64,000 bases of DNA from Homarus americanus (Eukaryota; Arthropoda; Malacostraca; Decapoda; Nephropidae): NCBI RefSeq assembly GCF_018991925.1, contig NW_024736071.1, forward strand, positions 8,843,009-8,907,008, written 5' to 3'. Position 1 is the first letter of the stretch; every line of letters begins with the position of its first letter. This document shows positions 24,001-38,700 of this stretch, one piece after another. The notes beneath the pieces are model-generated. The model saw nothing but the letters and a program-made list of their open reading frames with translations, was not told the DNA's origin and made no database searches. A program made the translations under genes and the position numbers.

Positions 24001-24860
24001 TGGTTATAGGGGTGGTGGTTGATGTGGAATGATGGTAGATGGGTTGTAGTGATGGTGGTTTACGGGGAAATGTGGTAGTGATGGGGGTGAGTGTAGTGGT
24101 GGTGGTTGACGGGGGTGGTTGTAGGGGTGATGGGGACGGTGGTAGTGGTGGTGGTTGATTGGGGTGGTTGTAGTGGTGGTGGTGGTGGAATGGGTGGTTG
24201 AAATGATGGTGTTTGAAGGGGATGGTTGGAGTGATGGTGGTTGATGAGCGATTGTGGTAGTGGTGGTGGTTGACGGGGATTGTTGCAGTGATGGTGGTTT
24301 ATGGGGGATGGTGGTAGAGATGGTGGTTGACGGGGTTCATGGTAATGATGGTGGTTAACGGGGGGTGGTGGTAGCGTTAGTGGTTGACGGGGATGATGGT
24401 TGTGGTAATGGTTGACGGGATATGGTTGTAGTGGTAGTGGTTGATGGGGTGGTTGTAGTGACTGTGGTTGAAGGGGATGGTTGTAGTGATGGTGGTTGAG
24501 AGGGGATGGTGGTCGTAGTGGTGGTTGACGTGGATTGTTATAGTGGTGGTGGTTGATGGGGGATGGTGGTATTGATGGTGGTGGTTAACGGGGGATGGTG
24601 GTAGTGATGGTGGTGGTTAACGGGGTTGGTGGTAGTGGTGAAACTGGTGAACGGGAATGGCGGTGGTGGTGGTTGACGCTGGTAATGTTGGGGATGGTGG
24701 ACGGGTCATTATGGTGATAGTGGTGAGAATAGTAAATAATGGTGGTGAGGATAGTGGAGAATGGTGGTGAGGATGGTGGAGATAATGATGTTGGTAATGG
24801 TGGTTGTGGTTGACGGAAAATGTTGATGGTGGTAGTCAGAATGGTGAGAGTGGTGGCGAT
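24000..24860. repeat. GGTGGTTGACGGGG-type minisatellite
   Basis: About 0.85 kb of degenerate units such as GTAGTGATGGTGGTTGACGG and GGGGATGGTGGTAGTGATGG. G-rich on +. A (CA)n at 24903-24927 follows. Confidence 0.9.
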
Positions 24861-25265
24861 GGTGAGAATAGATAAATATATGAACGAGAGGGATTCCTTT
24901 AGACACACACACACACACACACACACATCAGCAGCGGCAGCGGGTGACTGTGGTAGTGGTCGATGGTTCTCACTGTGGTGTAAATGGGTGAACAATTACT
25001 CTTTATTACACCCGAAGCTTATGTTAGTCTGTCGGGTGATCATACTGGTGTCACAACGGGAGGAACACTGAGCCACATCAATGATAGATTGGGTGTAGGT
25101 GTTGATGCTGCCGCGCGCCGCTACACCCTAAATAGATTTCCCTTAACTTTATTCTAAAAGGATAAACTCCTACCGGATATTAACCTCCAGGTGATTTTAT
25201 GTTTGTGCCGCAACACCTTGTTACAGCTGAGACGTGACTGATGTTTGCCCATCCGTTTGGCACTC

Positions 25266-25478
25266 ATGTATGTATGTATGTATGTATGTATGTATGTATG
25301 TATATGTGTGTATGTATGTATGTATGTATGTATGTATGTATGTATGTATGTATGTGTGTGCATGTATGTATGTATGTATGTATGTGTGTATGTATGTATG
25401 TATGTATGTATGTATGTATTTATGTATCTATGTATGTATGTATGTATGTATGTGTGTGTGTGTATGTATGTATGTATG

Positions 25479-25508
<30 letters not shown>
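25266..25508. repeat. (TGTA)n tetranucleotide array
   Basis: About 60 units of TGTA with scattered TGTG substitutions. All three + frames are open (Met-Tyr-Val-Cys translations), which explains the overlapping apparent ORFs. Confidence 0.97.
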
Positions 25509-25509
<1 letters not shown>

Positions 25510-25977
25510 CAAACGATCATATTAAACCATCACTGTGCTGGTTTTCTGATTTACTCCTTCACACCATATTAAATATTATCAATTAACGCACCTGATGTAA
25601 CATTTACATATGAATTGTACTAAATGAGAGATGACATAATTATTGCCCTTGTTATGGGTGATGGGGGTCTTAATATATCAGAATCGAGTGGGTTTATTTA
25701 TATTTATCTCAGGTTATAAATTAATAGTATTTATTAATAAACATTGTGAGGTATCATTAATTGCTTACTAATGAACTGAATTGAAATGTTACTTCATTTT
25801 ACTTGCGCTAAAAGGTTAATAATGAAAATTAAAGGAAAATCTATGTCAATCTTATCCTACAGCAAAATTTATTGTTTATTTATTAATTTTTATCATTGAT
25901 TTTTTACTGATTTTTGGATATTGTTTTCTTCACCTGAATCAATATTTTCAACGTTATTCATACTGCTATACCTTAAA
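25509..25977. other. AT-rich unique DNA, no recognised feature
   Basis: No gene or repeat stands out. Confidence 0.6.
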
Positions 25978-26071
25978 AACCTAATCTAACCTAACCTGAC
26001 TTATCCTATCCTTACTTAACCTAACCTAACTTAATTAAAGTAACTCAACCTAACCTAACCTAACCTAACCA
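25978..26071. repeat. Interstitial telomere-like (CCTAA)n / (TTAGG)n tract
   Basis: Degenerate CCTAA pentamers with interruptions, ending in an uninterrupted run of about four to five units at 26050-26071. TTAGG is the usual arthropod telomeric repeat. The unique sequence on both sides shows the tract is internal, not a chromosome end. Confidence 0.8.
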
Positions 26072-26457
26072 GAAGGTATTACTGCACAATTTTAAATACC
26101 TTGTGTGTTGGATTAATATCTAGAACTCGGGAATATTTAATTGACTCCAACAGTAAGGGTCAGAGGTCATGAGGTCACTGATGAAAGAATAAATTGGCTT
26201 TGAAGGGTAAGTGAAATGCGGGTGTTGTTGTCCGTAGATTTGTTTTACAAGTAATCGATAATTGTCTTCTTTTTTCTTCGTCATCCTCATCGTCATCATT
26301 TTCATCTTCCTGTATATTCATCTACGTTTACACCTTCACATTAGTCTTTACTTTCAAATGGTTATAGTCACATTCACTATCACTTCACTTCACCTTCTAC
26401 ACCATCGCCTTCCATCTTCTTCCTCGTCAACCTCATTTTCATTCTCACTTTCAGCAA

Positions 26458-26461
<4 letters not shown>

Positions 26462-26521
<60 letters not shown>
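26462..26521. repeat. (CT)n microsatellite
   Basis: About 30 CT units. Preceded by TC-rich unique DNA; followed to 26930 by unique DNA with a short (CTC)n near 26748-26765. Confidence 0.95.
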
Positions 26522-26527
<6 letters not shown>

Positions 26528-26932
26528 CTTGCCCTTCTCCCAAGACACTAAATAAATTCCAGTCTTTAGTGTATTCCCCAGAAAACTTCGGCACTTGGAC
26601 GTTGTCGCAACACCCGATATAATTGATTCATGTAATCATAACGACCTTAGAACACACATTACAAGGAAAAAGAACAGCGTTTCAACCAATGGGGCGCCAC
26701 TGTCGTTATTATGGAAATATTACAAAACAGACCTACCAAACAACGCACCTCCTCCTCCTCCTCCTCACAGCTGTCTCGTGGGTAACTCCGCTTCATAACA
26801 TAGGTTTGCATAAACATAACCTACCACTCTGGTTATGCTGACTCGTTAAATTTAATTGGTAGCTTGTAACTTCCTTACTACCGACACTTCTCTTGTTGAC
26901 TGTGTGGGCCGCGTTGGTTGCTCTTGATGGAC

Positions 26933-26936
26933 TATT

Positions 26937-26975
<39 letters not shown>

Positions 26976-26977
26976 TA

Positions 26978-27044
<67 letters not shown>
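26933..27044. repeat. (TTA)n microsatellite
   Basis: About 37 TTA units with two interruptions. No LINE end is visible next to it. Confidence 0.95.
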
Positions 27045-27295
27045 TAAAATTTATCTATCGCAAAATTGTGATCCATATAACACATTTCCATCATATACAA
27101 CACAACTACGTCATGTATCATATTGCTGCAACCTATATTTAACTACAACCCACATATAACTCAACTACAATTCATATATGCGCATCTACAGTATAACCCA
27201 TTAACAAGGCAGGTGATATAACAGCTACAGCTCATATATCGCTATAACCCATACATAATACAACTACTACCCATACAGATATATACTGTACACAG
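27045..27295. repeat. ACAACTACAACCCATATA-like degenerate repeat
   Basis: Irregular recurrences of ACAACTACAACCCATAT and CCCATACATAACACA occur on both sides of the (TA)n at 27296-27370, continuing to about 27500. This suggests an old minisatellite into which the (TA)n expanded. Confidence 0.5.

Positions 27296-27370
<75 letters not shown>
27296..27370. repeat. (TA)n microsatellite
   Basis: About 37 uninterrupted TA units. The DNA from 27500 to 28067 is unique with no gene. Confidence 0.95.
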
Positions 27371-27371
<1 letters not shown>

Positions 27372-28066
27372 CACAACTGCAACATATAATACATAACTAC
27401 AACCCATACATAACACACCTTCAACCCATATATAACACACTTACAACATATAAAACACAGCTACAACTCATACATAACCCAACTACAACTCTATGCAACA
27501 CGGCCACACACACACACAGTATAGCGCCTGGTCGCCCCAATCATGCCAGTTTACCGCTCGGAAAAATTAAAATACAATATAACAACCTCCATCGACAGCC
27601 CGTCCGTGTGTTACTTTATCATTCTTTTTTTTTTTTCCAACTGAACTGATTGATATTAAAAGTCACTCGACAGTGAAAGTTTCTCTGGGATATAAAAATA
27701 TGGAACAGTACAAGAGCGGGAGGAGAATTTGTCTTTTATGACTGGAGTTTATTGATTGACATTAATGTTGTGTTTAGGAGGAGCGACTGTGTGAGAAGGA
27801 CTCATTAGGTCCACAGTCTGGCGTCACTCGCTTCTGGCTCTTGAGAAGTTTCTTACTTTGTGTTTTTTTTAAACACAGTTGTGAGTATTCCACACCATCT
27901 TAAAATGTTTTACAAAAGGTTAAAACGTCTGGAAATGAATGATAAAGTACGATGGAGTTTAAAACGTAATTACCTGTTGTGAGACTTTACCTGCGTTTAA
28001 CATAGAGAAAACATCTTTTCATTTCGAGGTAGATTTATCTGCTGTCAAACTTTACGTCAAGAAGGG

Positions 28067-28067
<1 letters not shown>

Positions 28068-28127
<60 letters not shown>
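28068..28127. repeat. (TA)n microsatellite
   Basis: About 29 TA units. Unique DNA to 28507 shows no recognised feature. Confidence 0.95.
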
Positions 28128-28131
<4 letters not shown>

Positions 28132-28505
28132 AAGAAATTCTTAGTATGCAGAAAACAAAATCCTTAAATTTCCAGGTGGTGTTCCCGGGAGTCAGAATCC
28201 CATCCAGAAGTTAAACCTTGTCCACGAGTCTGTGATATTTGTTATGGTCACAGGAGGCGACGAGTGACAGTTCGTGACAGCGGGTAGTTTCGCATGATAA
28301 TGTCCCCGTTGCCATGACAGTCCACCCAGATTAACTCTGAAAGTCATAAAAGGTAAGATCACTTTTAATTTAGAGAATTTACCTGAATCCTGTCATCACG
28401 TCACAAGTATTTTTGAAGCCTCTAATGGCAACTGAGAATATCAGGTCAGAGAGGTTGAGTCCTGCGTTCAACTAGTTTAAATGTCAAAATATTTAATGTA
28501 ATCAA

Positions 28506-28507
<2 letters not shown>

Positions 28508-28577
<70 letters not shown>
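28508..28577. repeat. (GT)n microsatellite
   Basis: About 35 GT units. It ends about 30 bp before the 12-bp satellite array begins. Confidence 0.96.
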
Positions 28578-28582
<5 letters not shown>

Positions 28583-28607
28583 AACTCACCCATAAAAATA
28601 CATGAAC

Positions 28608-31600
28608 ACGTAATAACACACACACACCACCAAACATCACCCTATACACCACCCCCATACATCATCACCCCATACACCACCCATACATCACCCATACATC
28701 ACCCCATACACCACCCCCATCACACCCCATACATCACCTCATACACCACCCATATCCTCACCCATCACCCCCATACACCACCCCATACACCACCATCACA
28801 TACACCCCCATACATCACCCATACACCACCCCATACACACCCCCATACACCACCCCATACATCACCCCTCATACACCACCCCATATATCACCCCATACAC
28901 CACCCATACATCAACCCATACACCACCCATACACCACCCCCACACCCCATACATCATCACCCCATACACTACCCCCCCATACATCACCCCATACATCACC
29001 CTCCATACACCACCCATACACATCACCCCATACACACCATACACCCCCCCCCACCCCATACACCACCCCATACATCATCCATACACCACCCATACACCCC
29101 ATACACACCCCCATACACCACCCCATATAGCCATCATCATCACCACTCCCCATACCCCATACACCTCACACCCCCATCACCACCCCATACACCACCCCAT
29201 ACACCACCCCATACACCACCCCCATACACCACCCCCATACACCACCCATACACCACCCCCATACACCACCCCCATACACCACCCCATATACCGCCCCATG
29301 CATCATCACCCCATACCCCCATACATCACCCATACATCACCCCATACACCACCCTCACACCACCCCATCACACCACCCCATATACTGCCCCATATACCAC
29401 CCCCATACATCATCCATACACCACCCCATACACCACCCTTTACACCCCCCATACACCACCCCCATATACCGTATACATCATCACCCCATACACCACCCCC
29501 ATACACCACCCATACACCACCCCCCTGCATCACCCCATACATCCTTATGTACACCACCTATACACCACCCATACACCACCCCATACACCACCCATACACC
29601 ACCCCATACACCACCCCATATATACCGCCCCAAACACCACCCCATAAACCCCCCATACATCATCCATACACCACCCCTCAAACACCACCTCACACCACCC
29701 TCCCATACACCACCCCACACACCACCCATATATCACCCCACATCACCCCATACATCACCCCATGCACCACCCCACACCACCCCCATATATCACACCCATA
29801 CACCACCCCATACACCACCCCATATACCACCCTATACACCACCCCATATATTCACCCCATACATCACGATACATCACCCCATATACCACCCCATACACCA
29901 CCCCCATACATCACCCCATACATCACCTCTGTACACCAACCTATACAACCCCATACACCACCCACACCACCCCCATACACCACCCTCATACACCACCCCA
30001 CACACCACCCCATACACCACCCCATATGTCACCCCACACACCCACATACATCACCCCTTACACACCAACCCACACCATACACCAACCCCATATACCACCC
30101 CATCCACCACCTCATATATCACCCCATACATCACCCCACACATCAATTCCCACACCACCCCACACACCACCCCATACATACCCCACACCACCCCACAACC
30201 CCACACACCAACCCACACACCCCACACCAACCCCATATCACCCCATACACCACCCCACACACCACCCCATACCACCCCACACCAACCTACACCCCACACC
30301 ACCCCATACACCAATCCCACACAACCCTCACACCACCCCACACACCACCCCATGCACCACCCTCATACACCACCCCATATACCACCCACACCACCCCATA
30401 CACCACCCCACATATCACCCACATCACCCCATACATCAACTCCATACACCATACCACACACCATACATCACCCCATACAACCACACCATACACCATACCA
30501 CAACCACCCATACACCACCACCATATATCAACTCCACACCAACCCCATACACCACACCATACAACCGCCATGCACCACCCCCATACAACCACACCACACA
30601 CACACCACCCACACACCACACACACCACCCACACACTACCACCATATCACCCCTGCATACCACCCCACACAAACCGCATACACCACCCATACACCACCCC
30701 ACCCACACCACCCCATACACCACCCCATGCATCACCCCATACACCAACCCATTCACCACCCCATACACCACCCCCATATCACCCCACACACCACCCTGCA
30801 CCACCCCCATATACCACCCCATACACCACCCCATATATCACCCCATACACCACCCCATACACCACCCCACACCACCCCATGCACCACACCCCATACACCC
30901 CATATACCACCACACACCAATTCCACACACAAACCCACATATCACCCACAACCCACACACCCCACACACCACACCACACAACCACACCACACACCCACAC
31001 ACCACACACCCACACACCACCCCATACACCATGCCACCACACACCACCTCTTGCACCACTCCCCACACACCACCCCATACACCACTCCATACACCATACC
31101 ACACACCACCCCATACACCACACCATATATCACCCTGCATACCACCCCTACACAACCGCATACACCACTCCATACACCACCCTTGCACCCCCACACCACC
31201 CCATACACCACCCCATCTTTCCCATACACCACTCCATCTTTTTATACACCAACCCCTACCCCATACACCACCCCACACACCACCCCATACATTCATCCCA
31301 TACACCACTCCCATAATCTTACTCATCCACTCCCACACACCAACTCACACACCCCATGCACCACCCCACACTCCACCCCACACAGCACCCACACACCAAC
31401 TTGCCACACCACCCCCACACACCACCCACACACTCCATACACCACACCATACACACCATATACACCGCCTCATACACCACACCATACACTACCCCATACA
31501 TCATCACCCCATACACCACCCCATACATCATCACTCCCATACACCATACCATACACCACCCCATACACTACCACCATATATCACCCCCTGCATACCACCA

Positions 31601-31635
31601 CATATACCACCCACACACCCCCATACCATCAAATC
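28608..31635. repeat. Satellite-like array, 12-bp unit CATACACCACCC
   Basis: About 3 kb of CATACACCACCC with frequent variants (CATACATCACCC, CATATATCACCC, CACACCACCC) and small indels. Both strands are free of stop codons in every frame of the consensus unit, which explains open frames of hundreds of residues (His/Pro/Tyr/Thr on +, Gly/Trp/Val/Met on -). These should not be annotated as proteins. The + strand has almost no G. Confidence 0.95.
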
Positions 31636-32165
31636 ACACACCATCACCCCATCCACCATCACCCCATCCACCACTCCCATCCACCACCCCATCCACCACC
31701 CCATACACCATCACCCCATCCACCACTCCATCACCACCCCATACACCATCACCCCATCCACACCATCACCCCATCACCATCACCCCATACACCATCACCC
31801 CATCCACCTATCATCCACACACCATCACCCAATCCACCACTCCCCATCCACCAATCACCCCATCCACCATCACCCCATCCACACCATCACCCCATCCACC
31901 ATCACCCCACATACCACCCCACACACCATCACCCCATACACCATCACCCCACACCATCACCCCATCCACCATCACCCCATCCACCATCATCCATACACCA
32001 TCACCCCATCCACCATCACCCACACACCACTCATCACCCCATCCACCACCCCATCCACCATCACCCACACACCACCCCACACCATCACCCCATCCACCAT
32101 CACCCCATACACCATCACCCCATACACCATCACCCCATCCACCATCACCCCATACACCATACAGT
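31636..32165. repeat. 15-bp variant array CATCACCCCATCCAC
   Basis: At the 3' end of the 12-bp array the dominant unit changes to CATCACCCCATCCAC and CATCACCCCATACAC. The change is rather abrupt near 31636. It appears to be a derived subfamily made from two halves of the older unit. Confidence 0.88.
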
Positions 32166-33584
32166 ATCACCAGCACACGTCATCATCTCCCCCGAGGTGC
32201 AGAGAAAGGCGAAGAATTATACGTTTTAATTATAATTTCTATCAAACATGAAGCATAAGTAGATTAAAATAATACTTTTATAATGCTGACACTTAATTTA
32301 GCGATATTAATCAAGATAAATTTTTTTCATTAATGCATTGTGATTGCTGGTGCAATAGATCTTCCTCCTTGTGTGATGGCTTTCCCATTCCTTCCCTCAC
32401 CACAATCCGAGAAGAAAAATAGTGTTCTCACCTTCTTAACTGGGTGAGGAATACCTCTCCCTTTATTTAAGTGATTTGCGTTTCCCCTTCCCTTTAACTG
32501 AGAGAGATAGATACCCTCCTTAATTGGTAGAAATACGTACCACTTCACCTTTTAACTGCGTGAAATAAGGACCCACTTCCATTTAACCTAGTTAATTACG
32601 TTCCTCCACCCCCTTAATTGAGAAATATAAGTATTTTTCCTTGAATGGACGAGAAAGGTCTCTTAACTGGGTAAAATGAGCATCCTCTACACTACAATCA
32701 TTCGTATGTGAGAGACCTTCTTCATCTTTTATAAACATTAAGTGAAATAATTCCCCCCATATAAGACTCACCCCCCCTATCATTGTTCTATATATGAGAG
32801 CTGTCACCCCTGTCTCTTGTCCCATCCCCCACCACCTTACAAGATATAGCTTTTTTACTTGCACCCCACCTCAATAATTCTCCCCCCCCTCATCTACCCC
32901 CTGCGTCAACATACAGACACTATCCCCTTCACGCTCTCTCAAACGTCCTATCATCCCCACCCACCATCTCAACTCCTCCTAACTGATATACGCCTATCCT
33001 CCCTCCCTCTCCTCCCTCTGGTTCACCCACCCACCTACCTACCACCACCAACCCACCCACCCACCCACCTACCACCCACCATCACCTCGCACCTCATGTC
33101 TACCTGTTCTTACTTCTAGGCGAACATGATACACGACCATCATCAGGAAGGCCGAGGACACGCGTTCGAATCCTCGTCACCTAAAAATACTGGCTTTGAG
33201 AGACATGGCTTGTTCCATGAGAACTGGGTTCCAGAAAATCTTGGGAGACCTGCCTTAGGTCCCACGCCATTCTGCCTGGGCACCCACCCCACCACCACCT
33301 CTCATCCTCCTCCACCTCCTCCTACTCTCTTTTCTGTTTGTCTGTCTGTCTATCTCTTCTTGTGTATCCTTTTCTCTTTTTCATTGTTTCCGTGTGTTGA
33401 ATTCTGTGTTTGATTGTATCTGTATGTTTGTTCTAAATTTCTCTTTTGTTTTCTTGTTTGTTTCTTTCCTTGTCTAAATGTATCTCACACTCCCTGTCTG
33501 TTTATCTCTCTTTCTACCACTTACTCACTGTTCTCTGTTCTCATCAACTCTCTCTCTCTGACCCCAATACTAAACTGCTCCCCC
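32166..33584. other. Unique spacer between the two large arrays
   Basis: About 1.4 kb without G depletion. It contains a degenerate recurring motif around TTAACTGGGTGA / TAATTGAGAAAT at 32420-32660, a short (CCCA)n near 33053-33068 and a B-box-like GCGTTCGAATCCT at 33162-33174. CT-rich DNA follows to 33560. No gene is recognised. Confidence 0.6.
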
Positions 33585-36500
33585 ACCACACCACAGTACA
33601 TCTTAATCACCACCACCGCAGTACACCTTCACCAACACCACCACAGCACACCCTCACCGCCACCACCACCACAGTACACCCTAACCATCACCACAGCCCA
33701 CCCTCACTACCACAACAGCACACCTCACCACGACAGTAGACCACACTTCACCACAGCCCACCTCACCACCACACACGCCACAGCCCACCACCACCACCAC
33801 ACACACCACCACCACAGCACACCACCACAGCACCCCCACCACCAACCACCACAGTACACCACCACCACCACAGCACACCTCACCACAGCACACCTCACCA
33901 CCAAATCACCACAGAGTACACCACCACCACCACGACAGTACACCACCACCACAGCACACCCCACCACCATCACCACAGCACACCCCACCACCACCACACA
34001 GCACACCCCACCACCACCACAGCATACCACCCACCCCACCCAAGCACACCTCACCACCACTGCAGCACACCACCACCACAGCACACCAACACACTACACC
34101 CACCACACAGCACACCACCACCACCACAGCACCACACCACCACAGTACACCACCACCACAGCACACCACCACCACCACAGTACACCACCAACACACACAC
34201 CACCACCACCACAGTACACCACAACCACAGCACACCACCACCACAGCACCTTCACCACCACAGTACACACAACCACAGTACACCACCACCACATGACACC
34301 ATCACCACAGCACACCACAACCACAGTACACCACCACCACCAGCACACCCCACCACCACAGCACACCCTCACACCACCACACACCACAACCACAGTACAC
34401 CACCACCACAGCACCACCACCACAGCACACCCCTGGCCACCACCACAGCACACCCACCACCAACACAGCACACCACCACCACAGCACACCACCACCACAG
34501 CACACCCTCACAACAACCTCACACCACACCCCCACCACCACCACAGTACACCCTCACCACCCACCAAAGAACACCCCACCCACCACCACACCACACACCC
34601 TCACCACCACCTCAGCACACCCTCACCACCACCAATACAGCACACCACCACCACATAAACCCCACCCACACCACCACCACCACCACAGTACACCCTCACC
34701 CACCACCACCACAGTACACCCCCACCACCACCAACACAGTACACCACCACCACATTAATCCTCACCACCACCACCACCACCACCACAGCACACCACCCCA
34801 CCACCACCACAGCACACCCCACCACCACCACACAGCACACCTCACCACCACCACAGTACACCCTCACCACCACCATGCACCCACCACCACCACAGCACAC
34901 CCTCACCACCACCATATAGTACACCACCACCACATTAATCCCCTCACCACCACCACCACCAACACCACAGTACACACCAACCACCACCACAGCACACACT
35001 CACCACCACCACAGCACACCCCACCACCATAGCACACCACCGCACAGCACACCCTCCCCACCACCACCACCACAGCACACACACCACCACCACAGTACAC
35101 CACCACCCAACACAGCACACCACCACCACCACAGTACACCCCCACCACCACCACAGCACACCACCACCAACACAGTACACCACCACCACATTAATCCCTC
35201 ACCACTACCACCACCACCACCACAGCACCCTCACCACCACCACAATACACCAACCAATACAGTACACCACCACAGTAAACCCTCACAACCATCACCATTA
35301 CCACCACCACAGTCACCCTTAAGACCACCACCCTCACCACCCTCACCACCACCACAGTACACCACCCCCCACCAACACAGTACACCCTTAAGACCACCAC
35401 CCTCACCATCACAGTACACCAGCACCATCACCCACCACCACCACCGCAGAACACCACCACCGCAGTACACCACCACCGAGTACACACCACTACCACACAC
35501 CACCAACCTCCCACACACCACCACCACAGCACACCAGTACCACCACCACAGTACACCCTACCACCACCACCCTCACAACCACCACAGCACACCACTACCA
35601 CCACCACAGTACACCCTTCCACCACCACCACCATTACCACTACCACCACCACCTCACAACCACCACAGCACACCCACTACCACCACCACAGTCACCCTCA
35701 CCACCACCACCCCCACAACCACCACAGCCACCACTACCACCACCACAGACACCCTCCACCACCACCACAGTAAGCCACTACCCACCACCAGTACACCCCT
35801 CACCACCACCCTCACCACCACCACCCTCCCCACCTCCACAGCACACCACTACACCACAGTACCCCTTAACACCACCACCCTCACAACCACCACAGCACAC
35901 CATACCACCACCACAGTACACCCTTACCACCACCACCCTCCCCACCACCACAGCACACCACTACCACCACCACAGTACACCCACCACCACCAGTACCCTC
36001 CCACCCACCACGCCACCCACCACACCCCACCACCACCACAGTAAACCACTACCACCACCACAGTCACCCTCACCACCACCCTCACCACCACCACCTCACA
36101 ACCTCCACAGCACACCACCACCACCACCACAGTGCACCTCCACACCACCACCCCACAACCACCACAGCACACCACCCACCACAGTGCACCCATACCACCA
36201 CCACCCTCCACAACCACCACAGCACACCACTACCACCACCACAGTACACCCTTACCACCACCACAGTCACCACCACCACCCTCACAACCACCACAGCCAC
36301 CACTACCACCACAGTCCCCTCACCACCACCACAGTAACCACTACCACCACCACAGTACCCTCACACCACCCTCACCACCACCCTCCCACCTCCACAGCAC
36401 ACCACTACCACCACCACAGTACACCCTTAACACCACCACCCTCCCACCACCACAGCCACACCACCACCACAGTACGCATCCACCACCACCCTCCCACACC

Positions 36501-38700
36501 ACCACAGCACACCACTACCACCACCAGTACACCCTTACCACCACCACTCCCACCACCACCACCCTCCACAACCACCACCACCACCACCACCACATCACCC
36601 TTAACACCACCCACCGCCCCACCACCTCACCACCACCACATACGCCTACACCACCACCCTCACCACCACCACAGCACACCACCACCACCACCACCACAGT
36701 CACCCCCAACACCACCACCCTCACCACCACCACAACACACCACCACCACCACAGTACACCCTTAACATCAGCACCCTCACCACCACCACCACCACCACCA
36801 CAGTACACCCAACACCACCACCCTCACCACCACCACAGCACACCACCACCACCAACACAGTACCCTCCACCACTACCAGTACACCACCACCACCACCACA
36901 GTACACCAACACCACCACCCTCACCACCACCACCCTCACCATCACCACCATTCCAGTACCACCACGCCACAATACACCCTCCCACCACCACCACCCTCAC
37001 CACCACCACAGTACCACAGTACACCACCACCACTACCACAGTACAAACCACCACAACCACAGTACACCTCCAGCACCACCACAACCACCCACCACAGTGC
37101 ACCCTCACCACTTCCACCACCACAGTACACCTCACTACCACCAATACCACCACCAGGTCACCTTCACCACCACCACTACTGCCACCACTACCACCACCAC
37201 TACCACCACCACCACCACCACCACCACCACCACCCACCATCACAATGCACCCTTACCACCACCACCCTCCACCACCACCACAGTACACCCTCACCACTTC
37301 CCACCACCACAGTACACCTTCACTACCACCAATACCACCACAGTACACCTTCACCACCACCACTGCCACCACTACCACCACCACTACCACCACCACCACC
37401 ACCACCACCACCACCACCACCACCATCTCCCAACACCCCACCCTCACCACCACCACCCTCACCATCACGTACACCAGTCCACCACCACCACAATACACCC
37501 TTACCACCACCACCCTCACCACCACCACAGTACACAGTGCACCACCACCACCACAGTACAAAACCACCACAACCACAGTACACCCTCAGCACCACCACAA
37601 CCACCCACCACAGTACACCCTCACCACTTCCACCACCACAGTACACCTTCACTACCACCACCAATACCACCACCAGGTACACCTTCACCACCACCACTAC
37701 TGCCACCACTGCCACCACTGCCACCACCACCACCACCACCACCACCACCACCACCATCACAATACACCCTTACCACCACCACCCTCACCACCACCACAGT
37801 ACACCACCACCACTACAGCATCACCACCACAACCACAGTACACCTACCACCACCACAACCACCCCCACCACAGTACACCCTCACCACTACCACAACCACA
37901 GTTACCTTCACTACCACCACCACTACCACCACCAGAGTACACCCTCACCACCACCACTACTACCACCACTACCACCACCACCACAGGACACTCTAACCAC
38001 TATCACTACCACCACCATCATCACCACAGTACACCAGCCTTTCAGCCATCACTACCACCATCACAGTACACCCTCCACCACCACTACCACACCACCACAG
38101 TACACCCTCACCACCACCACTACCACCATCACAGTACACCCTCACCACCACCACTACCACCACCACAGTACACCCTCACCACCACCACCACCACCACAGT
38201 ACACCCTCACCACCACACTACCACCACCACAGTACACCACCACCACAGTCCCACCACCACACCACAGTACACCCTCACCACCATCACCACCACACTAAAC
38301 CCTCACCACCACTACCACCACCACAGTATACCTTCACCACCACCACTACCACCACCACAGTTACACCTCACCCCAAAGTACCACCACCACCACCACAGTG
38401 CACTTTCACCACCACCACTACCACCATAGTACCCTCACTACCACTACTACCACCACAGTTACACCTCACCACCACAGTACACACCACCACCAAGTACACC
38501 ATCACCACCACCACATTTCACCCTCACCACTACCACCACCACAGTGCACTTTCACCACCACTACCATAAAGTACATCTTACCACCACCGATACCACCACC
38601 ACAGTTACACCCTCACCACCACAGTACACCACCACCACAGTATGCCCTCACCACCATCACCACCACAGGACAACCTCACCACCACCACTACCACGATCAC
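33585..38700. repeat. Satellite-like array, CACCACCACAGTACACC family
   Basis: About 5.1 kb of CACC/ACC-rich units punctuated by CAGTACACC or CAGCACACC, with later blocks carrying CTCACCACCACC and CTTACCACCACC. Pure (ACC)n runs occur near 37200-37230 and 37385-37425. Near-absence of G on + continues. Long His/Thr/Pro frames on + and Val/Cys/Gly/Trp frames on - are repeat translations. Confidence 0.95.

Noticed and set aside
28608..32251. Giant His/Pro/Thr-rich proteins (up to 829 residues)
   Set aside because: The 12-bp and 15-bp repeat units have no stops in any frame; all frames are open to similar extents. No unique domain is attached.
33150..33185. tRNA gene or SINE around GCGTTCGAATCCT
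   Set aside because: No A box, anticodon arm or acceptor pairing is found upstream at the right distance, and the T-arm does not fold. Kept only as a B-box-like motif in the spacer entry.
36132..38429. 765-residue Thr/His/Pro protein
   Set aside because: Translation of the CACC array; opposite-strand frames are equally open.
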